From the NCBI GenBank assembly GCA_933822405.4, contig CAKOGP040001736.1, positions 126,981 through 190,980 of the forward strand: a stretch of DNA of 64,000 nt, written 5' to 3'. The position numbers and the translations under genes are program-made. Shown here piece after piece: positions 32,586 to 42,352 of this stretch (the stretch's first letter is position 1; every line of letters starts with the position of its first letter). A model generated the notes under the pieces. It had not been told where the DNA came from and made no database searches. It saw nothing but the letters and a program-made list of their open reading frames with translations. Source of the DNA: Cylindrotheca closterium. Lineage: Eukaryota > Bacillariophyta > Bacillariophyceae > Bacillariales > Bacillariaceae.

Positions 32586-33794
32586 TGTTTGCCCTGTCTC
32601 GGTTCAGTGTTTCATGACAGATGGAATAGTTATATGCTACAGTATAAAATGATGTAGGGATCGTCAGAATTTGCATTGTCGTTTTAACCTCACAAAACTG
32701 ACTGCATGCAAATAACTCAACGGACGAATAACGAGTGACGAACGAATGACAGAGCGACGAGCGAACAACAGACGATGATTGAAGTCAAACCAGTATGAAG
32801 ACGATGAACCACACACCAATCACCACTCAACCACTCACTCACTCACTCACTCATGTCTATGTTGTGACAGACTCTTGGTTTCATCCAACTCCACTATATT
32901 TCGTGTCTTTTAGATTTCCTCTGCGTCGGCGATGATACTATATATTAAATGTGAGTCAAGATCGCGTAGCCGTGTCTTCTTGCTACTCCGCACTACATAT
33001 ATGTTTGGTGATTGGGCAGATCATGAACTGCTGGTGCAGGCAGCAGAACAGACCATGCCATCCAGCTCATGCCCATGATAAAAGGACGTGTTGTGGTGCT
33101 GGTAGGGCCAAGATTGTTCTCTTGGTAGGGCGTAATGGACACCGCCGTAAGGGTGGTACCAGGTACCAGTGCAGCAATCGAGTTCTACCAACAATGACGG
33201 CGAGTTACAGGTTACAGGTTTAGTAAAAGTCTTCTGTACTTTAGAAGAACTGCAATCAATATGTCGCGCTACTCCAAGGAAGGTTTTGGATCCCCCTAAG
33301 AATGATGTCCAATCGAAAAAGTTGCAATCCATCATGTGCGATACATAAAAACGAATCACGAAAGGAGGGCTCACGGGTGATTTTGAAACAGATTCCTCGT
33401 AGCTCTAAATGTATTTACTTATTATAGAAACGCTCATACTTAGAGGCAAGACCAGAAATTTCACCTGTTATGATCTTATCAACGCGAGCCGAACCGTCAC
33501 AAAACGAATTTGGACGCACTCAAATCCGAAAAGTGATCAAAGCTACATCAGGTTCAAAATTCGTACACACTCAAAATACACCTAAGATAGTATCCTTGTG
33601 GTTTACCTGATCCTCTCAGGTACAGTACCACATTACACATCCACACAAGACCTCAAAGTAATCCGTGGCGATTACAACTTGTAGCTAAAGAAATCAAGCA
33701 AGCGAATGGTGGTTAGCTTTGTTCAATCTGGAACTTCATCAGTACTGAGAAAACCACAACGACAACATCATTACCGGTATTGTACCATACGATC
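32586..33794. other. intergenic between divergent genes
   Basis: About 1.2 kb between the divergent starts at 32585 and 33795. It contains an ACTC microsatellite, a GGTACC palindrome at 33153-33170, and no frame with convincing coding features. Confidence 0.45.
32832..32853. repeat. (ACTC)n microsatellite
   Basis: Five perfect CACT/ACTC units. Confidence 0.8.
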
Positions 33795-36700
33795 ATGAAC
33801 CGCATGCTCTCGGAGGAATCCATAATTGTACAAGACGACTTTATGAGAATCAAGGAACATCACATAAGTGCCGTTCCTGGAACTCCTTCCACAACTGCTT
33901 CTACTCCACAAACAAACTTGCGGTACTTGCATCATTCTGGGTCCATGAGCAACATGCCAAAGATAAAATCATTGCTGTCATCAGATGATGATAGTAGCGA
34001 AACATCCGAATTAGAAGTGTCAAGGAGGAGCGGCCCTGGCTCTATACGGATGAGAAAGAGAGTAAAATTTCAAGAACTGATAAAAATCAAGATGGTGGAG
34101 AAACCCGACCCTTTGGTGGTTCAAAAACAACGAAAGCGTAAAGAGGAATTAGCAGCCATTGACAACAAACTGAAAATGGATGCCATTGGCGTTGTAGGTC
34201 GTCAAGAAGAATCCAAGACCTTGAAGGAATGCTTAGAGAGAATGGTGACAGCCAAGAGATCCTTCGACAAGGCGATGAAATTTGACTCTGGATTCCTGAA
34301 AATCCCATCCAAAGAACTCGTACTCATTCGAGGGAATGGGGGTGTGGGCAAGACAACGGTAGCTCGGAAATTGAGGTCTTTTGTGGCCCGGTCCAAAGGA
34401 GGACTCTTTGTCGAAGGAAAATTTGATGTTGACAGCAAGGTACCATTTGTTGCGATTGCCAACATGTTCCGAAAAGTCTGTCGAGAAATTCTGTCCATGT
34501 GCGAGCAGTCGGCATCGCACATTGGTGACATCTTATACACCGAGCTTGGGGACCAACGGGATATCCTCCTGTGTTTGGTTCCAGAGCTCGCTGAGATTCT
34601 TGGGGATCATATAGACAGTGATGATGAGGATTCGGGTTCAGGCACCGAAACGTTTGATGCAGAACATGTTCAGCAACGCTCTAAGTACGCCTTTCGAGTG
34701 CTCAGCCGAGCGCTCAGTGCGGTAGTATCCCCCTTGGTCTTGCTCATAGATGATATCCAGTGGGCAGACATGGCGTCGATGGACTTTGTCAATCACCTAA
34801 TCTGTGACGAACAGAACCCGAATCCGTTCATGATCATTGGGTGCTATCGATCCAATAACAATGACGAGATGCTTCCACCCAACAGCCCACTTATGGAGCG
34901 GATACAATCCATGACGGAAAGCCAAGACAACTTTCGTTACAACCTCACTGAAATTTCATTGAAAAATTGTACGTTTGATAATGTGCAGGAGATGCTAATG
35001 GCCATGATGTCCATCGATGATAAAGATAAAGTGGAAGGATTGGCAGAGATTTGCTTCAAGCGGACCAAGGGCAATCCTTACTTTGTGATTGAGTTTATGG
35101 AAACGCTGACTCATGAATGGCTTCTGAAATTCAATCTTGTAAGCTGGAAATGGACCTGGAACGAGAAGGAAATTGAAAAGAGGACTTTTTCCACTGGCCG
35201 GCTTGTGGACATGCTTCAATCTCGAATACAGCACCTCTCCGTTCCAGCAAAGACTTTTCTGCAATGTGCAGCATGCCTTGGATCGTTCTTTCAAAAGTCG
35301 ATAATGACGGTGATTTGGAACGAATACTACAATGGGAGCGAAGCTGCTTCTGTAGAAGATTTGATCAAGACGCTGTCGGATCAACGCATCATCGAGCAGG
35401 CTAGTACCGGAGATTACGACGATGACTTTAATAACGGCGATGACGATAGTGACGATAGCGATGATACATTTCAATGGGTTCATAACATAATCCAAGAGGT
35501 GGCACAAGATCTACTCCTACTCAATGGATCTAACAAGTCGGTTCGGCCAAAAGTTGGAAGGATATTGCTACATTTCTTGGACAAGGAGCAGTTACAAGAT
35601 CATCTTTTCATTGTTGCTGACTTGATCAATCATGGCGAGGTAACTGCTGGCAATGCCATCGAGTGTGCAACATTAAATCTACGGGCAGCTAGGAAGGCAA
35701 GGAATATTGCCGCATTTCAAAGCGCCAGTAGCTACGCTTCCAATGGGATCCTAGTGTTACCACGAGATAAGTGGACCAGTCATCGAGAGTTGACGGTTGA
35801 ATTGTGTACCATGGGGGCTATGATGGAACTGGCGTTGGAGAATGGAGAAGCCTTTGATGACTACAGTGCAATGGTTTTTGACCAGAAAGACTGTACAGAG
35901 ATCGAAGCTATGCCACTGAAGGTTTCTCGCGTCTGCAAACTGAGCACAGTCGACGTGGAATACCAAGAAGCTGTCGACTATGGCTTGGCGACCTTGAAAG
36001 ATTGGGGAACCAGCATACTCCGCACAAAATGGAGGCTTCCACTGCAGGCTAGGACAAAGCTATCAAAGACGATTTGCATGGCCAAGTCTGCTCCAGCACC
36101 GGAAGACATCCATGACACTCTGGGAACAATTACTGATCCAGAGCTTCTAAACACCATGAAGATGTTGTCCAATTTGGGAAATGCGTGCTGGGTCTCCAAA
36201 CAAGTATTTCTAAACATTTTGGTCATTTGCAAGATTGTCGAGCTCACATTGAAACACGGGCTGAACGATGCTGCTGCTCCTGCGTTTGCGTCTCTTGGGA
36301 TGCTGACTATAGCTGTTCGCCACGATGTGAAAACAGGTTCCCGGTTTGCTCGACTGGCACTCGCGATACAAGATCACATGAATGCATCCAGTAAAGCCGA
36401 GACGCTCTTCATTGCCTACACGTACTGCCTCTGTCATACTGAGTCCTTAGAAAGCATGGCGCTTCCATTTAGTAGGGCATACTCTAGTGGATTGAGCGTT
36501 GGTCGAAATGATTATGCCGTCTGGTCATTGGTTTGCAATCGAATACTTGTTCCATGGATGTTGGGAAAGTCATTGGTATCTCTTCGTGGGTACTGTCCAG
36601 AAGTCCTTTCCCAGGCGGAAGATGTCTCGCAAAGGGTACAGGGAACTGTGGTGAAGATTTTTTGGCAAGCGATGATCAATTTCTTTACCTCGTCCCCTGA

Positions 36701-37322
36701 TGGTAGTAGCGAGCCAATGGATGTACGCCAGCTATCCCAGTTGGAAGGCAAGATCTTTAGCGCCAAGAATTACAAAGGCACCGACGTGGTGGCGTTGGCG
36801 TGCGTTCATTTGGTGCAGGGAGAATTGTTGCTCTTTTTCGATGTCGAAAAAGCAGGTGAGCGGGCCTTAGAACATGGCGACAGGTTTGTCAACGATGCTC
36901 CAGCCATGTTCATTGGAGTTATGGAAACCTTCCATCGGGCAGTGGCATTGTATGCAATGGCGAGGAAGACCAAAAAGCGCAAGTATAGGAAGGCCGCGAT
37001 TGGTCTTCGAAAGAGAATCGAAAAAATGCAGGACACTGGAAACCCCAATGTCAAGCATTATGATATCTTTCTGAATGCCGAACAGGCAGCCTTGGACAAC
37101 CGAAACGACTTGGCGGAGACAAGATATCGAAGAGCAATTGTATACGCCGCTCGAACGGGACATTTGCATCACACGGCATTGTTCAATGAGCGGTATGCGG
37201 AATTCTTGAACGATGTGAAAGACGATGAATACGAGGCGAGGCATCGTAAGAATGAAGCAATTCGGTTTTATCGCGAATGGGGGGCTTTTGCGAAGGCTTC
37301 TGAGCTATCAAAAGAATTATAG
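33795..37322 (+). CDS. STAND/AAA-type predicted ATPase with helical-repeat C-terminus
   Basis: Single exon, 1175 residues from the first ATG at 33795. The N-terminal 130 residues are Ser/Thr-rich and basic. The NTPase domain (about 130-600) has a VVGRQEE start motif, Walker A GNGGVGKT (about 180-187), Walker B LVLLIDD (about 314-320) followed by IQWAD, and an acidic insert (DDDFNNGDDDSDDSDD) near 545. This is the AAA_16/Orc1-like layout seen in signalling ATPases. The C-terminal half is helical with TPR-like pairs (for example ALDNRNDLAETRYRRAIVYA). Many diatom relatives carry an N-terminal protein kinase or a C-terminal cyclase or kinase; neither is present here. Function is probably a ligand-gated scaffold switch. 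Confidence 0.8.
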   Translation: MNRMLSEESIIVQDDFMRIKEHHISAVPGTPSTTASTPQTNLRYLHHSGSMSNMPKIKSLLSSDDDSSETSELEVSRRSGPGSIRMRKRVKFQELIKIKMVEKPDPLVVQKQRKRKEELAAIDNKLKMDAIGVVGRQEESKTLKECLERMVTAKRSFDKAMKFDSGFLKIPSKELVLIRGNGGVGKTTVARKLRSFVARSKGGLFVEGKFDVDSKVPFVAIANMFRKVCREILSMCEQSASHIGDILYTELGDQRDILLCLVPELAEILGDHIDSDDEDSGSGTETFDAEHVQQRSKYAFRVLSRALSAVVSPLVLLIDDIQWADMASMDFVNHLICDEQNPNPFMIIGCYRSNNNDEMLPPNSPLMERIQSMTESQDNFRYNLTEISLKNCTFDNVQEMLMAMMSIDDKDKVEGLAEICFKRTKGNPYFVIEFMETLTHEWLLKFNLVSWKWTWNEKEIEKRTFSTGRLVDMLQSRIQHLSVPAKTFLQCAACLGSFFQKSIMTVIWNEYYNGSEAASVEDLIKTLSDQRIIEQASTGDYDDDFNNGDDDSDDSDDTFQWVHNIIQEVAQDLLLLNGSNKSVRPKVGRILLHFLDKEQLQDHLFIVADLINHGEVTAGNAIECATLNLRAARKARNIAAFQSASSYASNGILVLPRDKWTSHRELTVELCTMGAMMELALENGEAFDDYSAMVFDQKDCTEIEAMPLKVSRVCKLSTVDVEYQEAVDYGLATLKDWGTSILRTKWRLPLQARTKLSKTICMAKSAPAPEDIHDTLGTITDPELLNTMKMLSNLGNACWVSKQVFLNILVICKIVELTLKHGLNDAAAPAFASLGMLTIAVRHDVKTGSRFARLALAIQDHMNASSKAETLFIAYTYCLCHTESLESMALPFSRAYSSGLSVGRNDYAVWSLVCNRILVPWMLGKSLVSLRGYCPEVLSQAEDVSQRVQGTVVKIFWQAMINFFTSSPDGSSEPMDVRQLSQLEGKIFSAKNYKGTDVVALACVHLVQGELLLFFDVEKAGERALEHGDRFVNDAPAMFIGVMETFHRAVALYAMARKTKKRKYRKAAIGLRKRIEKMQDTGNPNVKHYDIFLNAEQAALDNRNDLAETRYRRAIVYAARTGHLHHTALFNERYAEFLNDVKDDEYEARHRKNEAIRFYREWGAFAKASELSKEL

Positions 37323-37620
37323 GAATAGATGGTGTAATAATAATAAACTAGAGTGTATTGTGGACTGTCGTGGTCGAATCGAATGTGCGTGGTTCAAATT
37401 TTTATTGTGTTTTTGACTCGTGTTTTTGACTCATCAGATCAATCCGCTATTTTTGATTTGGTCGTGGTGTTCGCAATTTGGAGAAACGCAGTCGTGGTGT
37501 AGTATGGTGATGCATTTTCTACGAGCAAACGCAGTACAAATAAAGCATTCAGGCTGGCAGGTTCCGTGTTCATGAAACGAAACTTCTTGTTATCATAGTC
37601 ACTGCACAACACACAATACC

Positions 37621-38043
37621 ATGAACTCTTGGTTTCTTCTAGCAGTCCTACTAATCTCGACTACTTCATTCGCAATGGCTACTTCACCTTACGTTGGAAC
37701 CTGGCAGCTTGCTGAAATTATTGACGCTGAATCAAACAGTAAACCACTTCCAGAAGGAAAGACATTTGAAGCCAGAATTGAAGAAGCTGATGAAGGCGTT
37801 CTGCGCATGGCAATCAAGATTGGAAACAACATGCGAACCAAAATTTCCCTTGTTGGTGAAGGAACTCCAGAGTCTCAAGAAATTAAGATGGGCGGGGTTA
37901 TGTCAACGATGATGATGCCAGAGGCTTCGCTTTTTGCTGTTGAGAAGTTTTTGAGCAAGACCTTCCCTACCGTAACCAAGATGGAACTCGATGGAGACAA
38001 GCTCACACTGGTAGGACAGGGATCTGTTATTCTCAGCAAGTAA
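37621..38043 (+). CDS. small secreted lipocalin-like protein
   Basis: Single exon, 140 residues. A clear signal peptide (FLLAVLLISTTSFAMA) is followed by SPYVGTWQLAEI, resembling the GxW motif near the first strand of lipocalins and other calycins, and the rest alternates strand-like segments (EARIEEADEGVLRMAIKIGN, KMELDGDKLTLVG). No Cys remain in the mature part. The length suits a small beta-barrel. It is convergent with the EF-hand gene, 220 bases apart. The fold is inferred; the ligand is unknown. Confidence 0.7.
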   Translation: MNSWFLLAVLLISTTSFAMATSPYVGTWQLAEIIDAESNSKPLPEGKTFEARIEEADEGVLRMAIKIGNNMRTKISLVGEGTPESQEIKMGGVMSTMMMPEASLFAVEKFLSKTFPTVTKMELDGDKLTLVGQGSVILSK

Positions 38044-38263
38044 ATGAATAATCCCTCAGACTCTGCTCTTAATACTATAAATCTGTACACTGATATCATC
38101 TGGAAGGGCGTGCTCTACTGTGTTTTCTGCAGTTTTGTTTTGAATTAAAATGAGATGGACCATTCGATCATGCATACTTATTCTGGACCCGATTGCGCGT
38201 ACGGTATATTGAACTAGATCTCAGCCATTCTTGATTTTGATTGACACTAATCTAATAAATGGA

Positions 38264-41200
38264 TTAATCATCATCAAAGACTCTCTCGAACTCCTCAAGA
38301 TCGATGCTGCCGCTGTTGTCAACATCCAAAAGCTTGAATAATTCTTCAGCATCCTGGAAACGAGACGATTCGGGTAGACGTTTGTTCAAAAGCTCGATCC
38401 CCACTTTGAACTCTTCCAAATCAATATCCCCACTCCCATCAGCATCCATGAACTTGAAGATGCTGACCAGCATATCCTTGTTCTCGTGAAGAGTGTTCAT
38501 CTGAGTGGCATCCAGATTCACAGATACTTCTGCTAGAACATTTTCGTAGAAGGCAACACTGTCATTGAGCCGTTCCAGGTCCTCTTCAAATTCTTCATCA
38601 GCTTCCCTTTCGCTTTCGCTGTAGTCGTCTTCTTCCTCCGAGATGCTGTCGTCGTCGTCTCGATAGAAACTATCTTTTCTGCTTCGCTTTGATAAGTCGA
38701 AACTGCCGATTGTACTTCTGGTACGGATTGACATTGTGAGGTCCTTATCGTCATCATCATCGAGACCGGCCGAGATTCGCATTCCGACTAGGGGCGTTTC
38801 ATTTTCAGCAAGGTCATCTTCCCATTCGTCCACATCGTGCAGGTCAATGACTTCCTTGTCGCACTCGGCTTCAACTTCCTTGATCATGTCCCAAACATCC
38901 TCATTCAGTTCAAAGTCAAAGCCTTCGCACGAATTGACACCTTGCGCAACTCTGTAAATGCATCGACGGAAAAGATTGGACAGTTTCTCTTCAACGATAA
39001 GGGCGAGGGAGCCACTGTAAATTTTCTTCAGCTTCTCCTCGGCCATTTCCAATTTCTTGTTTTGTTCCTTCTTTTTCACAATCCACTTGGACAAATGGGT
39101 GTACATGCGGTGGATTTCCTTGTTTTCGGCATCCAAACGTTTGTTTTCTTGCATCAATTCTCGAGTATCACATTGCACCTGGGCAATCTTTTCTCTCAAT
39201 TCGCCCTTGCCCTTTTCCATTACCTCCTTCATCTTTTCGAGACGCGAATGTTCCACTTCCATGGTGTAAATCTTCAACTCCATCTCGGACTCGAGATGCG
39301 AATGAATCTTCTTCTTGGCATTTTGCATCATTTTCGCTTTGCGAGTGTCCACGTCATCCCTTAGAACTTGGATAGCGCTGGCCTTGTCTTCCTCCATTTT
39401 TCCAAGTTGCTTCTGCAAGGCTTCCATTTCAGCACGCATTTGCTTCAATTTCTCTTGGTGAACAGAATCAATTTCCTGGGTTGTAGTCTTGTCCTGTGAG
39501 GAATGAGGAAATCCCATGACGCCCTTTGGAGACTCATAACTTTCTTCGTCGCTCTCGAGGTCTGAAAGAGCGTCTCCTTCGTCATCTTGGAATGAATTGA
39601 AACTTGCCAGGCCAGATTCGTTGGTATCTAAAGTCCCATGGCTACCGAGGCTATCATGACTGCTAGATGGCAGTGGTACTCGCCGACTGGCTGCTTTCTC
39701 GGGGATCGAATGAGAGGAATGATGCAACAGATCTGCACCTTCTGCTAGCGATGCTTGGTTTTCGACGGGCAACGGCATTGTTCGAACTGAACCGAGCTTC
39801 TTCGTTCCGAATCGTTTGCGGCGCCCCACGGAACTGGGGGAAAAGGGCACTTGTGCTATCTTCTCTTCCAGGTTCGACAGTCTTTTGCGACGGGCAGCTG
39901 AATTGGGAGAAAAGGGCGATCGTGATGCCTTCTCTTCGGGCTTTCCCAATCGCTTGCGGCTCCCCACTGAGCCGGGCGAAAATGGTCCTTGAGATATCTT
40001 CTCCCCCAGGTTCTCCAATCGTTTGCGACGTGCCGCTGAATCGGGCGAAAACGGCGCTCGGAATGACTTACCCAATTGCTTGCGGTTCCCCACTGAACCG
40101 GGAGAAAATGGCTCTCGTGAGGTCGTCTCGTCGATCTTCTTCTCATCCAATCGCTTTCTCGCTTCATTGGGAGAAAAGGAGGAAGAACGACGTCGCCCTG
40201 GTTTTGCCCTTCTGGCTGGGATGGGAGACAACGAGAGTCGTTCACTGGAAGTCCCATCCCCAGGTTTAGCCCTGGCTCGGCGTCGCTTCTTAATCAAGGC
40301 CAGTAGTTCCAAGGTCGTGCCTTTCACATTCGAATTCGCCGGTAGGTTATCGATACTCGCTCCCGATATCGAAGATGAGGTGCTTATCCCGCTAGCACTC
40401 CTGTCATCCGCTTTCAAGTGTTCGCTCAATCCAACTGGCATGCGTCGTCTACCTCTCCCATGTTCACTTTTTGACAGACTTCGTTGCTCCCTAATTTGTG
40501 CTGCTGTCCCACCACTTACATTACGAGTAGGAGTTCGCGAACGATTCCCTCCCCCATGTTCACTCTGGGACAGACTTCGTTGATCCCTAATTCGTGCTGC
40601 TGTTCCGCCACTTGCATTACGAGTAGGAGTTCGCGAACGATTCCCTCCCCCATGTTCACTCTGGGACAGACTTCGTTGATCCCTAATTCGTGCTGCTGTC
40701 CCGCCACTTGTGTTGCGAGTAAGGTTGCGCGAAGATCGCGACGCAGTACCACAATTTCGCGTCCAATTGAGCGACCGCATAGACTGAGTTTGACGGTTTT
40801 GCATCAGTGATCGTTTGGAACCGTTGCTATCTCTTTCCAATCCTCTCGAGGAAGTACCGCTGCTACCTCGTGTCAACGTTCTTGAGGAGGAGCCGCCACT
40901 GCTACCTCGTGTCAAGGTCCTTGTGGAGGTTCCGCTGCTGCCTCGTGTCAAGGTCCTTGTGGAGGTTCCGCTGCTGTACTTTCGAGTGATATGGATTCGG
41001 TTATGTGTAGGTGAAAGCAATGGGTTTTCCTCCATTTCGTTGTTTTCAGCAAGACTATGCAGACGTTTCGTGTGTTGTCTCCGCCAAGTAATAGCAGGCC
41101 CTTTGCTGTGACTCGATGAACCATCAAGTCCTTCCCCAATACTCGCAGTTCTTTGATTTCTGTACGCTCGAATTCGCTGGATACTTGAACCACTCAGCGG

Positions 41201-41572
41201 TAATGGGTCTGGTTGCTTTTCAGGCAATACATCCCTTGGCCCATGGTTCAACGCTCCATCCACTTCCCCTCCAACGCTTGCCCTTCGTCTTTGTCTCTGC
41301 TCTCGTATTCGCTTAATGTTGTTGCCGCTATTCGAACGGGGGATGGTGAATGTGTCTGATTTTTCTTCATTGCTGGGCGTCTGGGGTGTCAGCCTCTCGC
41401 TCCCATTAAAGCTACCGGTACTTGATTCAGTCGGCTCATTTTCAGCTCCTTCATCTTCTAAGTTCGAGTGAGTCTTCCATAATCCACTATTCTTTACAGA
41501 ATCCAAGGATATATGAAGTGGCAAAGATGAAGGGGTATCTGACTCGTGGCTCTGATCACAACTAATCATCAT
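38264..41572 (-). CDS. EF-hand, coiled-coil protein with expanded internal repeats, copy 1
   Basis: Single exon, 1102 residues. The N-terminal half is disordered and Ser/Arg-rich with three repeat families: a TRGSSGTSTRTL array (about 198-250); a 32-residue repeat around RNASGGTAARIRDQRSLSQS (about 280-375), visible in DNA as 96-bp units; and five to six copies of an FSPxSxxxRKRL-type motif (about 470-600). A long coiled coil follows (about 690-880: MRAEMEALQKQL to LSKWIVKKKEQNKKLEMAEE), then a block conserved in copy 2 (GVNSCEGFDFELNEDVWDMI), acidic stretches and two EF-hands at the end (DADGSGDIDLEEF and DVDNSGSIDLEEF), both with complete calcium loops. It is likely a calcium-responsive structural or centrosomal/cytoskeletal protein. 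The 5' end differs from copy 2. Confidence 0.85.
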   Translation of the reverse strand: MMISCDQSHESDTPSSLPLHISLDSVKNSGLWKTHSNLEDEGAENEPTESSTGSFNGSERLTPQTPSNEEKSDTFTIPRSNSGNNIKRIREQRQRRRASVGGEVDGALNHGPRDVLPEKQPDPLPLSGSSIQRIRAYRNQRTASIGEGLDGSSSHSKGPAITWRRQHTKRLHSLAENNEMEENPLLSPTHNRIHITRKYSSGTSTRTLTRGSSGTSTRTLTRGSSGGSSSRTLTRGSSGTSSRGLERDSNGSKRSLMQNRQTQSMRSLNWTRNCGTASRSSRNLTRNTSGGTAARIRDQRSLSQSEHGGGNRSRTPTRNASGGTAARIRDQRSLSQSEHGGGNRSRTPTRNVSGGTAAQIREQRSLSKSEHGRGRRRMPVGLSEHLKADDRSASGISTSSSISGASIDNLPANSNVKGTTLELLALIKKRRRARAKPGDGTSSERLSLSPIPARRAKPGRRRSSSFSPNEARKRLDEKKIDETTSREPFSPGSVGNRKQLGKSFRAPFSPDSAARRKRLENLGEKISQGPFSPGSVGSRKRLGKPEEKASRSPFSPNSAARRKRLSNLEEKIAQVPFSPSSVGRRKRFGTKKLGSVRTMPLPVENQASLAEGADLLHHSSHSIPEKAASRRVPLPSSSHDSLGSHGTLDTNESGLASFNSFQDDEGDALSDLESDEESYESPKGVMGFPHSSQDKTTTQEIDSVHQEKLKQMRAEMEALQKQLGKMEEDKASAIQVLRDDVDTRKAKMMQNAKKKIHSHLESEMELKIYTMEVEHSRLEKMKEVMEKGKGELREKIAQVQCDTRELMQENKRLDAENKEIHRMYTHLSKWIVKKKEQNKKLEMAEEKLKKIYSGSLALIVEEKLSNLFRRCIYRVAQGVNSCEGFDFELNEDVWDMIKEVEAECDKEVIDLHDVDEWEDDLAENETPLVGMRISAGLDDDDDKDLTMSIRTRSTIGSFDLSKRSRKDSFYRDDDDSISEEEDDYSESEREADEEFEEDLERLNDSVAFYENVLAEVSVNLDATQMNTLHENKDMLVSIFKFMDADGSGDIDLEEFKVGIELLNKRLPESSRFQDAEELFKLLDVDNSGSIDLEEFERVFDDD
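40445..40732. repeat. 96-bp in-frame minisatellite, three units
   Basis: Units start at about 40445, 40541 and 40637. The second and third are almost identical at the DNA level; the first is more diverged. Each unit encodes 32 residues of the EF-hand protein copy 1. Copy 2 has only one partial equivalent (near 44095-44165). Confidence 0.85.
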
Positions 41573-42352
41573 ATGAATCGTAGCGATTATATTCCCAGAC
41601 TTCTCTGAATGATGAGTGATTTGAATTTTAAAGATTTGAAACTCCTTTTCTTCAGAACTTTGTTATTTCAGCTGTCTGATCTTGCCATTGAACTATGCTG
41701 TAGGCTCTTCTCAAACGTCAAACCAGACAAAGCGTCTTCTCTGTGGCACTTTGCTGGTCTGACTGGAAGTAGGGCTATAATGATGATGGAAGAAGAAAAA
41801 CTGCTGAAGTTGAACCGCTTACTAATAAAAAAGACGCAAAAAGAAGCAGGAGACAAATGACATGCGAAAATGACCGTGACCTCTTTCCAGAAGTGTTTGT
41901 TTATAGACCACGGTCGAATTCATAACTCTTTTACATACTGACGAAAAAGGAGTGCCGTTCTTGGAAGAGAATATTTATCCGAACTTGTGGTTTATACTTG
42001 AATTTAATTAAGACCCTATTATAAACAAGAAAACGAAGGCCAATCACAAAAAGAACAAATAGTATTTATTACCTGACAGTCTATTTTAATAAATCTAGAC
42101 TATCGTAATAATGTCATCAACCTGTAATACTGGTACAGTATAATTCGTCTCGTTTTGAATTGGTGCCGATAAGATTCACCAGGCAGTAGATAGGCAGTCC
42201 AATTAACCATTTGATAATGCTTACACTAAGCAAGACTTGGTCTCGGAATCTGTTGATAGAACACCAATAGATTATGATGCTTTCCAATTTGGACTACCAG
42301 CAGATCTCAGACTTTGGTCATTGATTGAATTGAATCTAAACTAAGATATGGG
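41573..42352. other. intergenic between EF-hand paralogues
   Basis: About 41605-41640 resembles the first coding bases of copy 2 (KSLIIQ on the minus strand), so the copy 1 N-terminus was probably replaced after duplication. The rest is AT-rich with no gene seen. Confidence 0.45.

Noticed and set aside
33021..33374. Minus-strand open frame of 117 codons
   Set aside because: Composition is not coding-like and it spans a GGTACC palindrome; no motif.
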